64,000 nucleotides of DNA from Vitellaria paradoxa (lineage: Eukaryota; Streptophyta; Magnoliopsida; Ericales; Sapotaceae): contig CM034234.1 of the NCBI GenBank assembly GCA_019916065.1, positions 8,716,342 to 8,780,341 on the forward strand, read 5' to 3'. Both the position numbers and the translations under genes were made by a program. This document shows, piece after piece, positions 21,244 to 35,600 of the stretch. Each line of letters opens with the position of its first letter. The stretch's first letter is position 1. The notes below the pieces were generated by a model. It was given only the letters and a program-made list of their open reading frames with translations, was not told the origin of the DNA and made no database searches.

Positions 21244-24200
21244 GCGGTGAACTTTAGCAGCAGCATTATGGGCCCCACCTAGGACTTTTTCCTACTGTTG
21301 ATGTTTCATTTTTGTGTAAAACCATGGGAGCCAAACAGGGCTTATATAATAGTAGCACAAGTGGAAGTTAAGAATGTTGCAGTTTCAGTTATATATATCT
21401 ATAGGTCAATGGGGTAGCATCTACATATGTATAATTTTCAGTTTTTTTTGGGGGTGTTGAAAATGGTGTATTTTGCTGGATTACAGAAGTGTATTAGCTT
21501 ATCAAGTAGAAACGAATATAATCTTCCGAGTGTTTAGCTCTATCTGCCTCTCCTGAAGAAACAATTTGGAGCCAGGCTTGCTTTGACCCGTTTGTTAAAT
21601 TTTTTTTTATTTGGAATAATTTTTTTTGTAATTTTTTTTTATAGATTTAAATAATATGCCCAAAAGTTACTAAATTAAAAAAAAAATTTACAAAATTCAT
21701 ATAGTACAAAAATAGACTAAATCAAATTAAGCATTTTGGGTAGGTGCATCGTTTAGGTTACTTGTTCAAAAATTAAGTTAGTTTAATATTTATATATAAT
21801 TAAATAATATATAATTTAGAAGTTTTAAAGGTTTACATCGCCTCAAATAGTACTATTTTATTTTGAAATGTTTTTAAATTATGTAACATATAAGTATATA
21901 AGATATAAACTACAATAATTTAAGGTTATTTTTAGGACTTAAATCGTCGGATTGCGAAATTTTTTTGGAATACTATAAAATGTTATCAATAAAGATTTAT
22001 TCATATTCAGATTTAACATAAAATTCACTCGAGTTTGTCCATTTACAAATACATTGTGCTTAAATAAAAATAAAGCTTTGCTCGATAAAACGACCTATGC
22101 CAGAATAATGTGGGCGGTTCATTTGTAGCCTTAAAATTCATTTAGGGCCTTGATCTCACAAATTTGGGTATACACAAAATTTCACATTGAGCCCTTAACC
22201 TGTTCACATCCAGACCCAAGATTGGCATGGCATGTCGAAAACGTTAATCATTAGAGGGGGGTTAGAAGTTTAAAAAAAAATTAAAAAGAAAATAAAAGTT
22301 GGTGTTGAAATGACATAAGAATAATACGTGATAAAATTTAATAAAAAAATTAATAATTTTTAAAATTTTTTAAAAATTTTGAGTCTTCAAACACTCCTAA
22401 AAATGATCAGTTTTTTTTTTTCTTTTTTTTATCGGGACCTAAATCCGTCCAATTTTGCATCGAGGCATTCGAACGGCTAATAAGGAAAATTCGCAATTTT
22501 GCTACTCATGTTCAGATGCGAGTCGGTACAGCATCGGGACTTCGGACCATCCAAGATTTTCTGGTCTCTTATTTTATTTTTGGATGGTTTTATTTACACT
22601 CTATAAATAAATTTTTATATTTTATTTTACTTTTTTGTTAAATAAAATTATACAGTTATCCACATTTTTTTAATAAAATATGTTATATAATTTTTAATAT
22701 CATAAAATATATTTTCACAAGAATGAAAATAATTGTATAATTTTATTTAATAAAAAAATAAAGCAGAACTACTTTCATTGCTATTTTGCTTATTGTCTCT
22801 TTTATATATATATTTATGTCAATACCATGGACATTTTTTTCGATGTTCTACGCGAAAAAGAAAATTTCACACAAACACCATCTCGACAAAGAAAATTTCG
22901 TCCTACTCCTATTCCTTCTTCACAGTTGTTGGTCTTTTAATAGTTGTCGCCCTATTCCTGTTCTTACTTATGCTTAAAAATAAATATTATTCTATTAAAT
23001 AAAAATAATATTTTATAATTTGTATTAAAAAATAAAAAATTGTATCAATTTAAATTAAACAACATTATATAATATTACTTGTTTAATTTAATTAAAATAA
23101 TATTACATATTAAGATTTATTATATAATATAATTAATATATAAGTGAGTATATTATTTGATATGTGACATAATAGAGATTATCATTTCCGAACTCGTACC
23201 CGTTAGAAAATAATTTAAAGTCTTATTTTATCTCATTCTTGTAAAAAATATATCTATACTTGTCTCAAACAGAACGAGTTATATAAGCGCCCATTAGAAA
23301 TGGGTAATTTTGTCATTCTTATTTATCAGTAGCAATAAATTCACATGTTTGGTTTCCAAAATTAGTAAATTATGTACCTTACAATAAAAAAATTTTATGC
23401 TACACATATGTATTGGCTTAAAAAGAAAATGATACCATGGATTTAAAAGAAATTATATACAATTTCAATACTTGTCTAAAATAAAATCAGGAGCTTAAGT
23501 TCATAAAAAAAAAGTGCATTAAATGTAATATATGTATATATATATATATATATACACGCACACACACGTTTTATAAATATATTAATTAATAATATCATGT
23601 GCATAATAATATATGCCAAGAGTATGATTCAAATGACTTAAAAAAATATTAAACAAACTCCATTTTCAGCATTTCAAAAACCAATATTTAGTATGAAAGG
23701 GAAAATGAGTGCGAGAAATTAAAATTGAACGACGTTTAGCATTGCTCGATCTAAAGGCAATATATATATATATATATATTTGAAAAAAAAATTACTAAAC
23801 TTTTCTTAAAAAAACTGGGAAAAACTCTATAATTCTTTACAAAAGTTTTTTCACCTCAAGTTACATGAATCTTTATAAATTTATATATATCTATAAATTT
23901 CAACAAATTTTTATGAATTCTTATAAAGTTTTTACAAATTTTTCAATAATATTTTTACAAATTTTAAAAAGTTTTGACATAAAAGTCAAAAGATTTCTAC
24001 TCAAATCTGTTCGAACAAATTAAAATTCATTCAAATAGAACTCTCTTTTTCGTGGTTTGTAATTTACACGCTAAATACTAAAAAGTCACTCAAACTATAT
24101 TTTTATCTCAAATTTTGTAACCCCAAACCCCTCATAAAAGAGACAGTAATAAGAAAGGGCTATTGAGAAAGTTGTAGACTATTAATTTATTTTTTTTCAA

Positions 24201-25149
24201 TTTTGTGTGGAATTGGTAGGGGATTTAGACAATTTCGTTTAAAAAATATACCATCTTTATTTTCTTCTACAAAGTCTACTTTCATTTCTCTAAAGTCTCA
24301 CACCATTTATCGCTTACCTACGTGGTAGTAGGGTTTACCTAATTATCAACTAGTGGATCTATTACAAGATATGTTGGACAAACCGTAGTATACCTAATAT
24401 TACGTGTATGTCTGTATGTAAAACTCTTCTAGTAATAATTAGGTGGAGCACACCACCATGTAAGCGAATGGTGAATGGTGAATGATGCAAGAATTTTGGA
24501 ACGGAAAAAATAGACTTTCTGATTTCTTTTGTCCTTGGAGAAAGGAATCCATCAAAACATATCAAATTGTAGTGTATAGTTTGTATAAAAAGATTTTATA
24601 AATATTAAACTTTGAGAATATTTGAATTTAGAGGGTGTTTAAAACTGTAATAGTGTAAATTTATAAAAATTATAATATCGTAATTTGTATAATAAGTAAA
24701 AAATTTTAATATTTTAATATTTTGTAAAGTTTTATGAAATTTAACATAACTTCAAAAGTTAACATATTGATTGAATAAATGAGTCAGGATATATGCACTT
24801 CACTATTAGTTTTTCCCGCTCTATAATAGTTTTAGATTTCGTTTGAAAATGGTAGCTGATAATTAGAGCTACTAACTACTAGTTTTTTTCCTAAAATTAC
24901 TAAAATTTTTCTCTTATATTTTATACTTCTTTTAAATATTGAAGGACAAACATGTTAAATTAACAAATAGCTAAAAGGTTAATTTTTTTTCTTTTTCAAA
25001 CACAAAAAAATTAATTTTTTCAATAGTTAGCTAATAGTTGATAGTTAAAAAAAAAAAAAAAACTAACTTTTTTATTTTCCAAGCCAAACAATAAAAAAGA
25101 ATAATATACAGTAAGAAAAGCTAATAAAAAGTGTATTTATCATCTTTTT
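21244..25149. other. Intergenic, no supported gene
   Basis: The 3' flank of the LITTLE ZIPPER gene (an AATATAA signal near 21,517), then AT-rich DNA. Visible are TA microsatellites at about 23,528-23,554 and 23,760-23,780, a degenerate MITE near 22,570-22,770, a family-I-like stretch at 22,250-22,400 (reverse), and a possible MITE at about 24,845-25,090 with loosely inverted ends (TCGTTTGAAAATGGTAGCT / AAAACTAACTTTTTTATTTTCCAAGCCAAAC). Open frames at 22,778-23,002 and 24,362-24,565 lack recognisable motifs. Confidence 0.5.
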
Positions 25150-25486
25150 GGGAGCGTTTGAAACCCCAAAAAATCTCAAAAAATTCTAAAAAACTTTAAA
25201 AGCTGCCACATTTTCAAACTCTAAAAAATTTGAAAGGCGTTGGAATGGATCAAAATAGTGCATTCCAATAGATTTTTCTAGAATTTAAAAAAAAAGTGAT
25301 TTGATATTTATACAAAAAATTACACAAATTTTTAAAATTTTTTAAAATTCTCCACTAAACATTTGACTCGTGTCAGTTTATATAATTTTATATCAAATTA
25401 AATATAAATATTTAATAATCATTACACAATAATTTCAAAATTTATTTTGTAAACTTTTAATTTTTGTTGAGGGTCCAAACGCCACT
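25150..25486. mobile_element. MITE family D, copy 2
   Basis: Ends GGGAGCGTTTGAAACCCC and GGGTCCAAACGCCACT. The interior shares 'TCTCCACTAAACATTTGACTC', 'TATCAAATTAAATATAAATAT' and a TTGGAATGGATCAAAAT segment with the copy at 13,341. Confidence 0.75.
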
Positions 25487-26084
25487 AAGGAAATTTGAGA
25501 TTACGAAATTATATTTACGATAATAATGCATATTTTAAATTGCATTATATATATATATATGTATATATAGGGGACTTTTCAATCAGATTCTGTTTGAGGG
25601 GAGGGAAATGATGGGAGGATCTAATGAAGGGAGTAACGTCATCAAAGATTCAGCAGGAGGAAAGTCAAATGAGATTAGTTTTTATTATCAAAGTTTCGGA
25701 TTTGATAAATAGGATGCCCACAGCCCCCACAGCCCACCCATACCGTCAGTTCACGGCCTCCTGTCAATGTTGACCTTCAAACAGAAACAAACAACCAAAC
25801 AAAGCCCAATCTCAGATTCAAACATACGTATATAAACAAACAAAATGTCTTTTCTATTTAAAACACTTTTGAAAGCTAAATCAGATCCATTTTAAACTCT
25901 GAGTCTGCGACCACCATACCCAAATCATTGCCACTCACCCACAAGTCAAATTGGCGGACCTAATTGGTCTGATGACTGACGTGATAAAATGCGTTGAGAA
26001 GATAAAGCTGTTGTTTTCTATTATTATTATTAATTTTTTTTTTTTTTTTGTAAGTACTGCTATTTTCTGAGTTTAGTCACATTA
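25487..26084. other. Intergenic, no gene
   Basis: Starts with a TA microsatellite (25,548-25,568), then more balanced sequence (25,570-26,010) without an ORF or recognisable RNA. Confidence 0.5.
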
Positions 26085-26255
26085 AGGGGTTGTTTAGAGT
26101 AAGAAAAAATAAAATAAATTGAGATAAATTATAGTTTGGGAGAGTTCATAATACGTGTAGTGAGAGAAAAAAATTAATTTGATATAAAGTTAACAGAAAT
26201 TTATAAAAATTTTTGAAGATTTTCAGCAAATTTTTACAAACCAAACGAGCCCTAA
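26085..26255 (+). mobile_element. MITE family B, copy 5
   Basis: Starts GGGGTTGTTTAGAGTAAGAA and ends TTACAAACCAAACGAGCCC. The interior matches copies 4 and 6 (GAGTTCATAATACGTGTAGT, GATATAAAGTTAACAGAAAT). A family-I repeat (26,256-26,390) follows directly. Confidence 0.75.
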
Positions 26256-26390
26256 AACTTATCAAAAATTATTAATTTTAATTAATTTTTATATTTTTTT
26301 TATTAAAATTTTTCACATATTATTTTTATGTCACATCTTTGTACTTTTATTGTACTTTTTGAACCATTTTTTGTCTACCAAATAGGCCCA
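26256..26390. mobile_element. MITE-like repeat family I, copy 2
   Basis: Shares 'AAAATTTTTCACATATT', TATGTCACATCTTTG, TTTTATTGTACTTTTT and a CCAAATAGGCCC end with the stretch at 17,915-18,070. It abuts MITE B copy 5, so the two may have been one composite element or inserted side by side. Confidence 0.45.
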
Positions 26391-26398
26391 TGCATAGA

Positions 26399-26772
26399 CG
26401 CCGTTTGAAATGAAAAAGAATAAAATAAAATTTTATAAAAATGAAATTTTTTAGTAATTTAGAATATAAAAAATTTGTTTTAAAATAATAATTAAATGTT
26501 TGTACTTGATTTGATATAAATTGTTAAAAATTATATAAAATGACGTGTAGTAAAATTTTAGTAGAGAGTCTTTAAAACTCTTGAAATTTTATAGAATTTT
26601 TAGTACAAATGTCAGTCTAATTTTTTTAAAAATTTATCAAAATCTGTTAGAACGTATAATGGTTTGTTTGAGTGGGATTTTGATAAATTTTTAAAAAAGG
26701 TAGAATTTTTTAGAATTTAAAAAATTGAAGCTTTTAAATTTTTTTAATTTGAACGGAGCTCCAAACGGTTCC
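26399..26772 (-). mobile_element. MITE family D, copy 3 (reverse orientation)
   Basis: Ends CGCCGTTTGAAATGAAAAAG and GGAGCTCCAAACGGTTCC. Relative to copy 1 the 'TATAAATTGTTAAAAATTATATAAA...AGTAGAGAGTCTTTAAAACTC' interior reads in reverse complement. Confidence 0.7.
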
Positions 26773-26973
26773 ATCCATATTTTGTTTTATTTTTTTGTCT
26801 GTAGAGAGAATATTTTTATTCTCTAACCTATGGTAATGAGGTAATATTTTACTAATAATTTATTTTCAGAAATGTTACGATAAGATTGTGATTTTAATAT
26901 TTTAAAATAATAAATTTATAAAAAAATATAATTTAATTATAAATTATCATATCACACCATCAAAATTATTATT

Positions 26974-27128
26974 TTGTTTGGAGTAAGAAAAAATGAGATA
27001 AATTGAGATAAATTATGGTTTGGGGGGAGTTCGTAATGCGTGCAGTGAGAAAAAAAAGTTGATGTGATATAAAATTAATAGAAATTTATAAAAATTTTTA
27101 ACAAATTTTTACAAACCAAACAGACCTT
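26974..27128 (+). mobile_element. MITE family B, copy 6
   Basis: Starts TTGTTTGGAGTAAGAAAAAA and ends TTTTACAAACCAAACAGACC. The interior has GAGTTCGTAATGCGTGCAGT and GATGTGATATAAAATTAATA. Confidence 0.8.
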
Positions 27129-28870
27129 TTACGGGTACATCGGTAGTTCGCATAATGAAAATACTCAAAGCATGCATATTTGTAGAGGATCCTGTTTAGA
27201 TTTGGTGCGTCAACACACTACCTTAGACCTATTTACCCTACAATAAGTACATAGATATGTGACATATATATATATATATATGTATGTATGTATTTATTGT
27301 AATATAGGGGCATTGTGAATGACTTCATGATGGAAATGGCAATGTGTCTAAGCGAGTCAAGGAGCAGTTGATGATGGGCAAGTTATGATGATAAGAGAGA
27401 AAAATTCAAACCTAACGGCCTAACACGGTGCAGCCTAAATTGATGGTACATGAACCAGATAAATTTTTTTTAAGGCTGCGTTTGGGAAGCACTCTCATGG
27501 CTATTTAATTTTTAAAAATTTTTTTAAACTATGAAAAACAAACATGGAAAATTAATAAAAAGTTCAAAATCTAATATTTCCATTATTACTAAATCAATAA
27601 GTAAAATTTATTATTAAATCAAGTTTTATAATTAAGAGATAAATATACCAAATTCAAATTTTAGAGCTAAATATTCAAATTACTGATGTCTTTAAGAAGA
27701 TTTTGATTATTATTATTTTGAGTTTTGAAATGAAAATTTTTTCATATTATATTATAAATATACAAAACATAATATCTCTTTTATTCCATATTTTGTTTCA
27801 AGCAGGCCCCATGGGTGAGCCTGCTATTTAAAATACATTCTAGGGCCGAGCTTGGGTTTTGGAAAGGCCCGAGACAACAATACGGGCCTCACCTGGGCCA
27901 TGTGAAGAGACCCACTACCCCAAATAAAAGGCCGCCCGAGCCGGCTTTGATCACCTCTAGTCACATGGCTACAAACATCATGGATGAAGCTAGGATTTTC
28001 AAGAAAAGGGACCAATATATATATTATATATATATATATAAGGTAGTTATAATTAAATGTTACATATCACAATTATAACATAAATTAAATACTACGTGAT
28101 GTAACGGCATTACTAAACTCTTCTTTATATATATATATATATATATAATACGAAACATATAACTAATATTATAAATTATATTTAATAAATAAAAATAAAT
28201 TAATATATATTTATAAATAATACCATCAGTTTTCAAATTTTAGATTATATATAATAATTTAGAAAAAATAATTAAATTTTAAGAAAACAGGTTCATAACT
28301 TTATTTCTTTAACCTAAAAATTCATATATACTACTAATGGTGTTTTCTTAACCAATTGACATAATTTTTTAAAATTTTAAAGGGGGCCTAATCATAATAT
28401 AATTTTTTTTAGTCAAAATTTTACATTTCTTTTTTTTTTTTGGTAATTGTCAAAAATTTACATGTACAAGTGGCATTTTTTTGAATTATTTTTCAAAATT
28501 CCGAGGCCATAGGCACCCCAACCCCTTAATGGTTCCAACCCTGTATTACATGGTATGGTTTTCCAATAGCGGCACCACTCATATGCCAAATAGAATAACC
28601 GAAAAAAATTCAGCCAACTTAGCTCAAGATTTCAAAATATAGCAACCAATGTTAACCCTATCACATCCTACAACAAAATTAGCAAAGCAAAACATTAGAA
28701 ACGCCGCTCCATGATGTTACAAAGCTGCCTTCCTAAAGGTCCCAAACTAACATATAACCCAGATAACATACAAAACTGAAGGGGCTAATATGTTCCCCCC
28801 CCCCCCCCCACCTTTTGCCAGTTTCCATTCATACAAGAAATTTTTTTTTGCCCCTCAAGAGTTCGCAAGT
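27129..28870. other. Intergenic / 3' flank of the RCE1 gene
   Basis: AT-rich with TA microsatellites (27,263-27,282; 28,012-28,040; 28,126-28,147). At 27,790-27,970 there is a GC-richer block with GGGCCGAGC, GGCCCGAG and GCCGCCCGAGCCGGC that looks like transposon terminal sequence but encodes nothing recognisable. A 15-base C run lies at about 28,796-28,810, in the presumed 3' UTR of the minus-strand gene. Confidence 0.5.
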
Positions 28871-29613
28871 TTAGTTCCAAGTACAATATCTTTGCCAACA
28901 CCTGCAATTCTCTGTTCCATTGTTATACAGATGTGGATGCGTAGCAGGAAACAGAAGCCATAGGAAACCCACCATGCCAGCAATAAATGCCAAACTTACA
29001 ATCCCTGAGAGATGCAAGGAATTGAAATGCTGTGAGCCGAATGGAATTAAAATTAAAAGCATCAAATGCATAGTTATAAGATAGACCTGCCAGAGTACCA
29101 GGGCACAATGGCAGAAAGTTAAAGAGAGATTTGGCCCTATATATATATACACACAATTGCCTCACATATGACAGGTCAAAGCACAAAGTAAATTGTAAAT
29201 GTCGAGTCACATATTGAAAATCTAAATACTACCAATAAATGGGCAAACTAGTTTGGTAGGTTGGCGTTATCATGTAAACGACTTCAGTTCAATTTTTATT
29301 TCTGATATATCAAGCAGCCGTATGTATTCATGTTGAGTAGTTTAATCCCAGAAGACGGTATCACCTGAGAAAGGGGGTTGGTTCTCTGTCATTAATTTCT
29401 TGACAAACTAAAGTATTTGACAGAATAATTACAGATATAATTGTTCTCTTTACAAATTTGGAGAACAGGAAGGCAAGTGTGGGACAAACTAAGAACTAGT
29501 AGTACTAGTCATCCAAACAAAAGGCATTCTTAATTTGTGACTGGAAAAAAAAAAAAAAGGCATTATCAATTTTCAAGAAGTTATTAGTTCACCAGATTTT
29601 TCATTTATTTTAT

Positions 29614-29661
<48 letters not shown>

Positions 29662-32600
29662 GGAGGGGGGGGTTGAGGGGAGTTTGCCAGGTATTATTGT
29701 AACCATGTAAGGCTTGAATAACCACCCCATTATTTAGAGATTCACTCAATCTCAAAACCATAAATATTCGTGTGCAGATATCCTTTTATACAAATCAATT
29801 CACATAATGGAAGTATATAAATGAATCTGTCAATTATGTTAGGAAGGGAACCACTTCACATACCATTCCTCCGTGAATACAGCATGGGCAAGCCCATAAA
29901 ATTGCAAAATATATGGGCAACTAGTGGAGCAGTAAGATGCCCTGCAATTACAGATAGGTTAATCACTAAAGGAGAAAAAATATACCAACGCAGACCAAAC
30001 AAGAACCACACACAAAAGAAATAATGCAAAAGCCGTACCTGGAAAAAATAAAACATGTAAACCCCAAGAAACAAGAAGATTTTGCCAATATTTACTTAAA
30101 AGTGCCCATATTAGATGCTTGTCTAGAAAATGAAATCTTGCTCAATAAACAAGCACCCTGATCGATCGCTCATTTAAAGAAAAGTAAATTATAGGTACGG
30201 ACCAGGTCCAGCTATGACTTTTTTTCTGTGTCCACCGTTTTGGGCCCAAAGGAAATGATGGGTTACATGGAGCTATTTCTTAATTTATATTTCTATTTTC
30301 GAAAGTCCCTTTTTTAAGGCTTCTTCCCTGTATAAGATGACATAGATAGAAACTGGGCAGACCAAATCCCACGAGGAGGAAAAATATATATATATATATA
30401 TATATCCCTTGCAAGTATTTTTGTCTTCATTTTTCTTTCCTGGGTAGCCCTTCCAGATTTATATTCAAGGTAGACAGACATTTAAAATAAATTAGCTGTG
30501 CCCAAAAATCAAATCTAGAGAGTTATTCAACTCAAAATTTAAACCCCCGTGATAAAACAATCACACATCCAAATATTTACATGGCATGCCATATCACAAG
30601 ATTCACAACACCACCACCATGTCATCATTTCCATTGGCTTGGTTCAATGTGTCAGCCTAGTGACACATTTTATCTCTATATGCTCCCTTGCAAGAACGAG
30701 CCGTACAAGGTTGACATATGCAGTGCCTTGTCCTCGATCCTAAACGTTGAGGAATATCCTAGAGAAAGATCCAAGCCAGCTGAGATGAAAAAAAGGCAGC
30801 CCTTGACTCAAGATTTCCACTCAAGATTGTCTTTCCATATGTCATGATGACACACTTCTAAGTTGAGTAATTCCGTATTGGAGTGCATCCTTCAACTTAC
30901 TTCTAGGCCTCTCTCCCTCACTGCCAAAACCAACTCCAACAATCTCCTATGAGTTTTGAGGGAGAAGGCCTATGGAACCCCATTGGGATTGTTGTTAATA
31001 TCATAGCAATCCCAGGTGACCCAATAACCATAACAAAAGAACTCATAGGCATACATGGCTTGACCACTAAATGATTGGTCAAGACACTCATCTCACTATG
31101 TACGCCTTGCACCTAGCTAAGTAGACTCTTAAGGAGATCCTGACAAGAAAGAGAACTTTAGACCATGACAATCCCCTTTATTTTGTATTGCACTTTCTTT
31201 GTGATTTATGAAATTTCATAATTTATCAAAATATATATATATGATCTGCTCTGTATCTTCCTGAACTTAAGAAGCACCCTGACCACTGTTACAATTGTTG
31301 AAGGCTTGAGTATTTCGTCAATGCTACCAATAATGACTGCTACCTCGATGTTGGGAGGTACAGGAGAGCAAGTCAGCAGTCCTCAACTCCACCCAAGCAT
31401 GTGATACTTTGCACTCAAGTGAGCAGGTTTTCAGGGTGGGATTCTTATAATATAAGGCCACCACCTACATGCACACATGAACAAGGTTCTCCTTCCAAAA
31501 ACCTATAGTTTCTAGTTGACCACTACCGCTCTCCCTTTCTCCAACTAGGACAACTTCCACTCTCATCCCTTCCACCTTTACCATCAGAAGGACTACCATA
31601 TCCCTAAAGTGCCCAACAGCTATTCAATCTCACCCACCCACATAGGTCGAATGAAATCCTTTAAGAATTTTCCATTGATTTTGATAGAACTTGAGTGGCC
31701 ATGTATATTTACAAACAACAAAAGCAAAGGGGAAAAAGACCCAGAAAAAAAAAAAAAAAAAAAAAGGTGTTAGCTAAAAATAATACCATTTCCTTCATCA
31801 TGTATGGTATTGTATCAAATGATGGCAGGAGTCAATATTTCTTCAAATTGCCATAAAATATAGGCAGATACAAGCTCTTTCGTAACATTTTCATAAAATG
31901 GAAATAAACTATTAAAACAAAGAATTTATCGGTGACAACTAAATGGAAACATCTCATGTCATACTCTTTTGCGATCATCTTTGCAATTATCACCTTCGCA
32001 ATTATCAACAACTCTACTAGAGTATTTGCTTCCAACAACACAAAAAACTTAATGAGAAAAACTGACAAAATAGTGTTGCATTATGATAGATAATGAAAAC
32101 TTGCCTTCTATTAAAAAAAAAAAAACACTAATGGGTAACACCAAAGGACCAAAGTTGAACAATTGCCAGAAAAGTCAAAAAGGAAATGAAAAAGAAAATA
32201 ATTGAATAGCTAGAGATGTTGCATACAATCAAACATTAAAAGCATCATCCACCTGTCCGAATGAAGAGAAATGACGCATATGATCCGAAGATCACAGTAT
32301 AGCCAAGCTGGAGACCTGATAACACCAAACTAATTTGTTAAACAATAAGAAATGAAAAAAATAAAAATAAAAACTTTCACAAATCTGAATTATAATATAG
32401 CTAGGAACTTTCTTCCCACCAAGTGTGCTAAAAAATTTACACTAAGACTCCATTTGTTTCAATGTAAAATGTTTTCCGAAAAACGTATTTATTCATTTTT
32501 TAGGAAAATATCTTTCAAAAGTATTGAGTAAATATGTTTTTCAGAAAATATTTTACATTGAAACAAATGAAGAAGCCTAAAAAAGAAAAACTCAGTAAGA

Positions 32601-35600
32601 GAAAATACAACCTGCTCTACCTTCTGACTAAATTTTAAGATATAAAAGTAAAACCCAAGATAGAGTAAAGGCACATGTACCTACAGCCATGAAAGCTTTG
32701 ACCAAGCTACGATTTTCCTGGGCATAGAATTCCAAGAAATGATTTAAATGAGCTGCAAAGGAACCATAATGCATAATCATTTTAGCATGTAAAGAAGAAA
32801 ATGGATAACATATGTTCTCCAATTTGTAGAAGAAATACTAGTGATCTGAACACTAAATTAATGTTGTCTCAAATGATCATACGACATTCGAAAGGGGAAA
32901 ATTCTTTCTACTGCAAAGTAACACCAAGATTCAGATTCAGAATTAGAAGCAAGGGATGTATTATTAATTCATGTTAAACTGGTAAAATAAGTTATATGAG
33001 ATTAATGCTTATATCACCATCATAGTAAATAATCATGAATTCAAGCAATATAAAACGGATAGCATAATTCAGAATATGTTATAATAAGTTCAATCAATCA
33101 GAATGATGTCCATTGTCCATATCCACCACAAAATTCATTAAAACAGCAGATGGCCATAAAGCGCAGATGCACTCACATCAAGAGGGAAAAAAAAAAGGAT
33201 AAATGTAGAACATGTAAAGAAGGGAACGTAATAATTTGTAGTGTTACAATTTATCCCCAAAACACATGAACCGCCTATGTTTTAGAAATGTACATATAAC
33301 CCCATTAAAAGTGTTAAATTTCATGAGGTTAATATTTTTGCAAAATGTCTAATATGCCCAAACTATTTCCTTTAATTTCTCAGGTCTGTTTCACTTTCTA
33401 CCATGACATTCAAAAACTACCACCACCACCTTGTTAAATAAAGGACTACAATAATTTCAAACGTTCATTCTAGTTGAGTCAATTGCACCTAATAAATTAA
33501 TGTTGCAGATGCGCCACAATCTTTGATGATGTCCATTGGTTATCCATAGAGGAACTAAATACACAAATTCTAACTACATGGGAATTGTGTTTTTGCTCCA
33601 AATTTTATGCAAAATGGAAACGTGATATCAAAAAATTATTTTATATTATTAGGATTTAATTTTTGGATTTATTTTGAATGGGATTTTATTAGATATATTA
33701 CAGGATTTGATTGAGAGATGTTTATCTTTAATTTGATTTTCTTAGGGATTTGATTTATCTTAGAATAATGAAAGATTTAATTAGCTTATATAAAGACTTT
33801 GATTGTATTGGATTAGGGGAGTTGAATTTTGAAGAATATTAACTAGCATGATGCCTGTGTTTTCTTTCTCTAATTTCTTCTTCTTCTTACTTCGTTCTCT
33901 CTTGCGTAATTTTTTTCTCTCTTTACTTTAATTTCTACCATCCTGCATCAAAATTACTAGCAAATTTCCACGATTAGAAAACAAAGATAATTAACCCCAT
34001 TCATAATAAACATGGTTCCCATGGAGTTCAAACTCCAAAACGTGGATTAGTTTTTTCTTATAATTGGAGGAATTAAAAAATATATTTTGTAAATTTCTGA
34101 TGGTACGTTAACCATGTTGAAGGTTCCAGTTAGCTAGCTTGGCAGGTAAAATCTTTTGGTATGATAGGATACTAATGAATTGGGAGCAACTGCTACTTTC
34201 ATCCGGTTGGGGAGGTTTATCGTCATGGGGATGGCTACCCCCATCATTTAGCACATCAGTTTTGGACAGAAAAGATAAAGGAAAAGTGCTCAACCCATAC
34301 AGAGATAGAATTGATATGGTGGCATTCACTTAATCACAGAGTGAGAAGTGAGACAGTGCACGCATGTGTGAGAGAGAGAGAGCTAAAAGCAGAATATAAG
34401 AATTGACTGGAGATATTGCAGTGGGTCACCAACTATTTTAACCCTTTTTTTATAAGTAAATAGATACTATTTTAACCTTTTCTTGTTGCATTAATCCATA
34501 ATTTACAGAGTAAAGGTTCTTCTCAGTGCTTATGAGGATGCAGAAATGTTTTGAGCTCCTCCATTATAATATTCTTCACAAAATTGTAGTAATCATAGTT
34601 ATGCAAATTGATAATGCTCAAACATGCTCTCTTGATAAATCAATATTCTCCGGTCCTTCTCCAAAATCATGTGGAGAAAGGACATCTTCCTAACCCTTAT
34701 CAACACTCGAATGCAACGTATTGTAGTTAACAAGAAGATTCATGAAAAGTTATCCAAAGATAGACACAAACACATCTTAAGAGGTAAAGACTTTTAGACA
34801 TTTTGAATAACATGATTAACATCATGCAATATTTTTATCCATAGAAAATTTCTGCAGCTATTACTTTAATATAGAATGGCTTTAGGATTGGAAAACAGAT
34901 TTAGTTGGACATATCCCGCTGATTCTGGAATCATGCTCGTTCACCTCACAGATGTTCTTTAACATTTTCATATGCAAATGATAAAATTGAGATGCTCAAA
35001 TGTAATATAAAAGAATTCTAGATACACTTAGACCCAAAATTAACTTACCCAAGCTGAAGAAAATGGGGCAGAAAAATATGACACTATATGTTTTAAATCC
35101 TCCACAAAGGAGCAAAGGTATCATGCATGCTCTAAATACCAGCTCTTCTGTAAGTGGTGCCTGTTAAATAAAGCAATATCAAGGATCTTAGTTAGCTAAA
35201 ATGTATGAAATTCAAGCACACAGTCAACAAGAGAGTATATAGTGATGACATGCAAAACTAAGGTTCTGTTCTTCATGCAATCAAATTCAGGGGGAAAAAA
35301 TACTTGAATCATGTCATTTAACCCCAAGATGATGATGAAGAAGAAGAAGAGGGGAAGGGGGAGGAATTACAAAACATCCTTACCTTTAAATTTCAATTTC
35401 TAGGGCATTACAAAATAGTAACCATCTTATATCAGTACATATATACTTTTTTATGAGTAATCGGGGAGCAATCAATAGTCACCTTTGCAAAATGGTTGTG
35501 TTGTCTTGTATATCAATGTATTATAAATTTACAATATAATTAAATGTTCACAACGTATTCACGTATCCATACATAATTTTTGGATAGATATCTCAATATT

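Noticed and set aside
30549..30847. Two overlapping plus-strand frames in RCE1 intron 6
   Set aside because: No motif, no splice context and no homology I can recognise; possibly decayed transposon sequence.
34108..34333. Overlapping open frames on both strands in RCE1 intron 4
   Set aside because: No recognisable domain on either strand, and they are located inside an intron of an intact gene.
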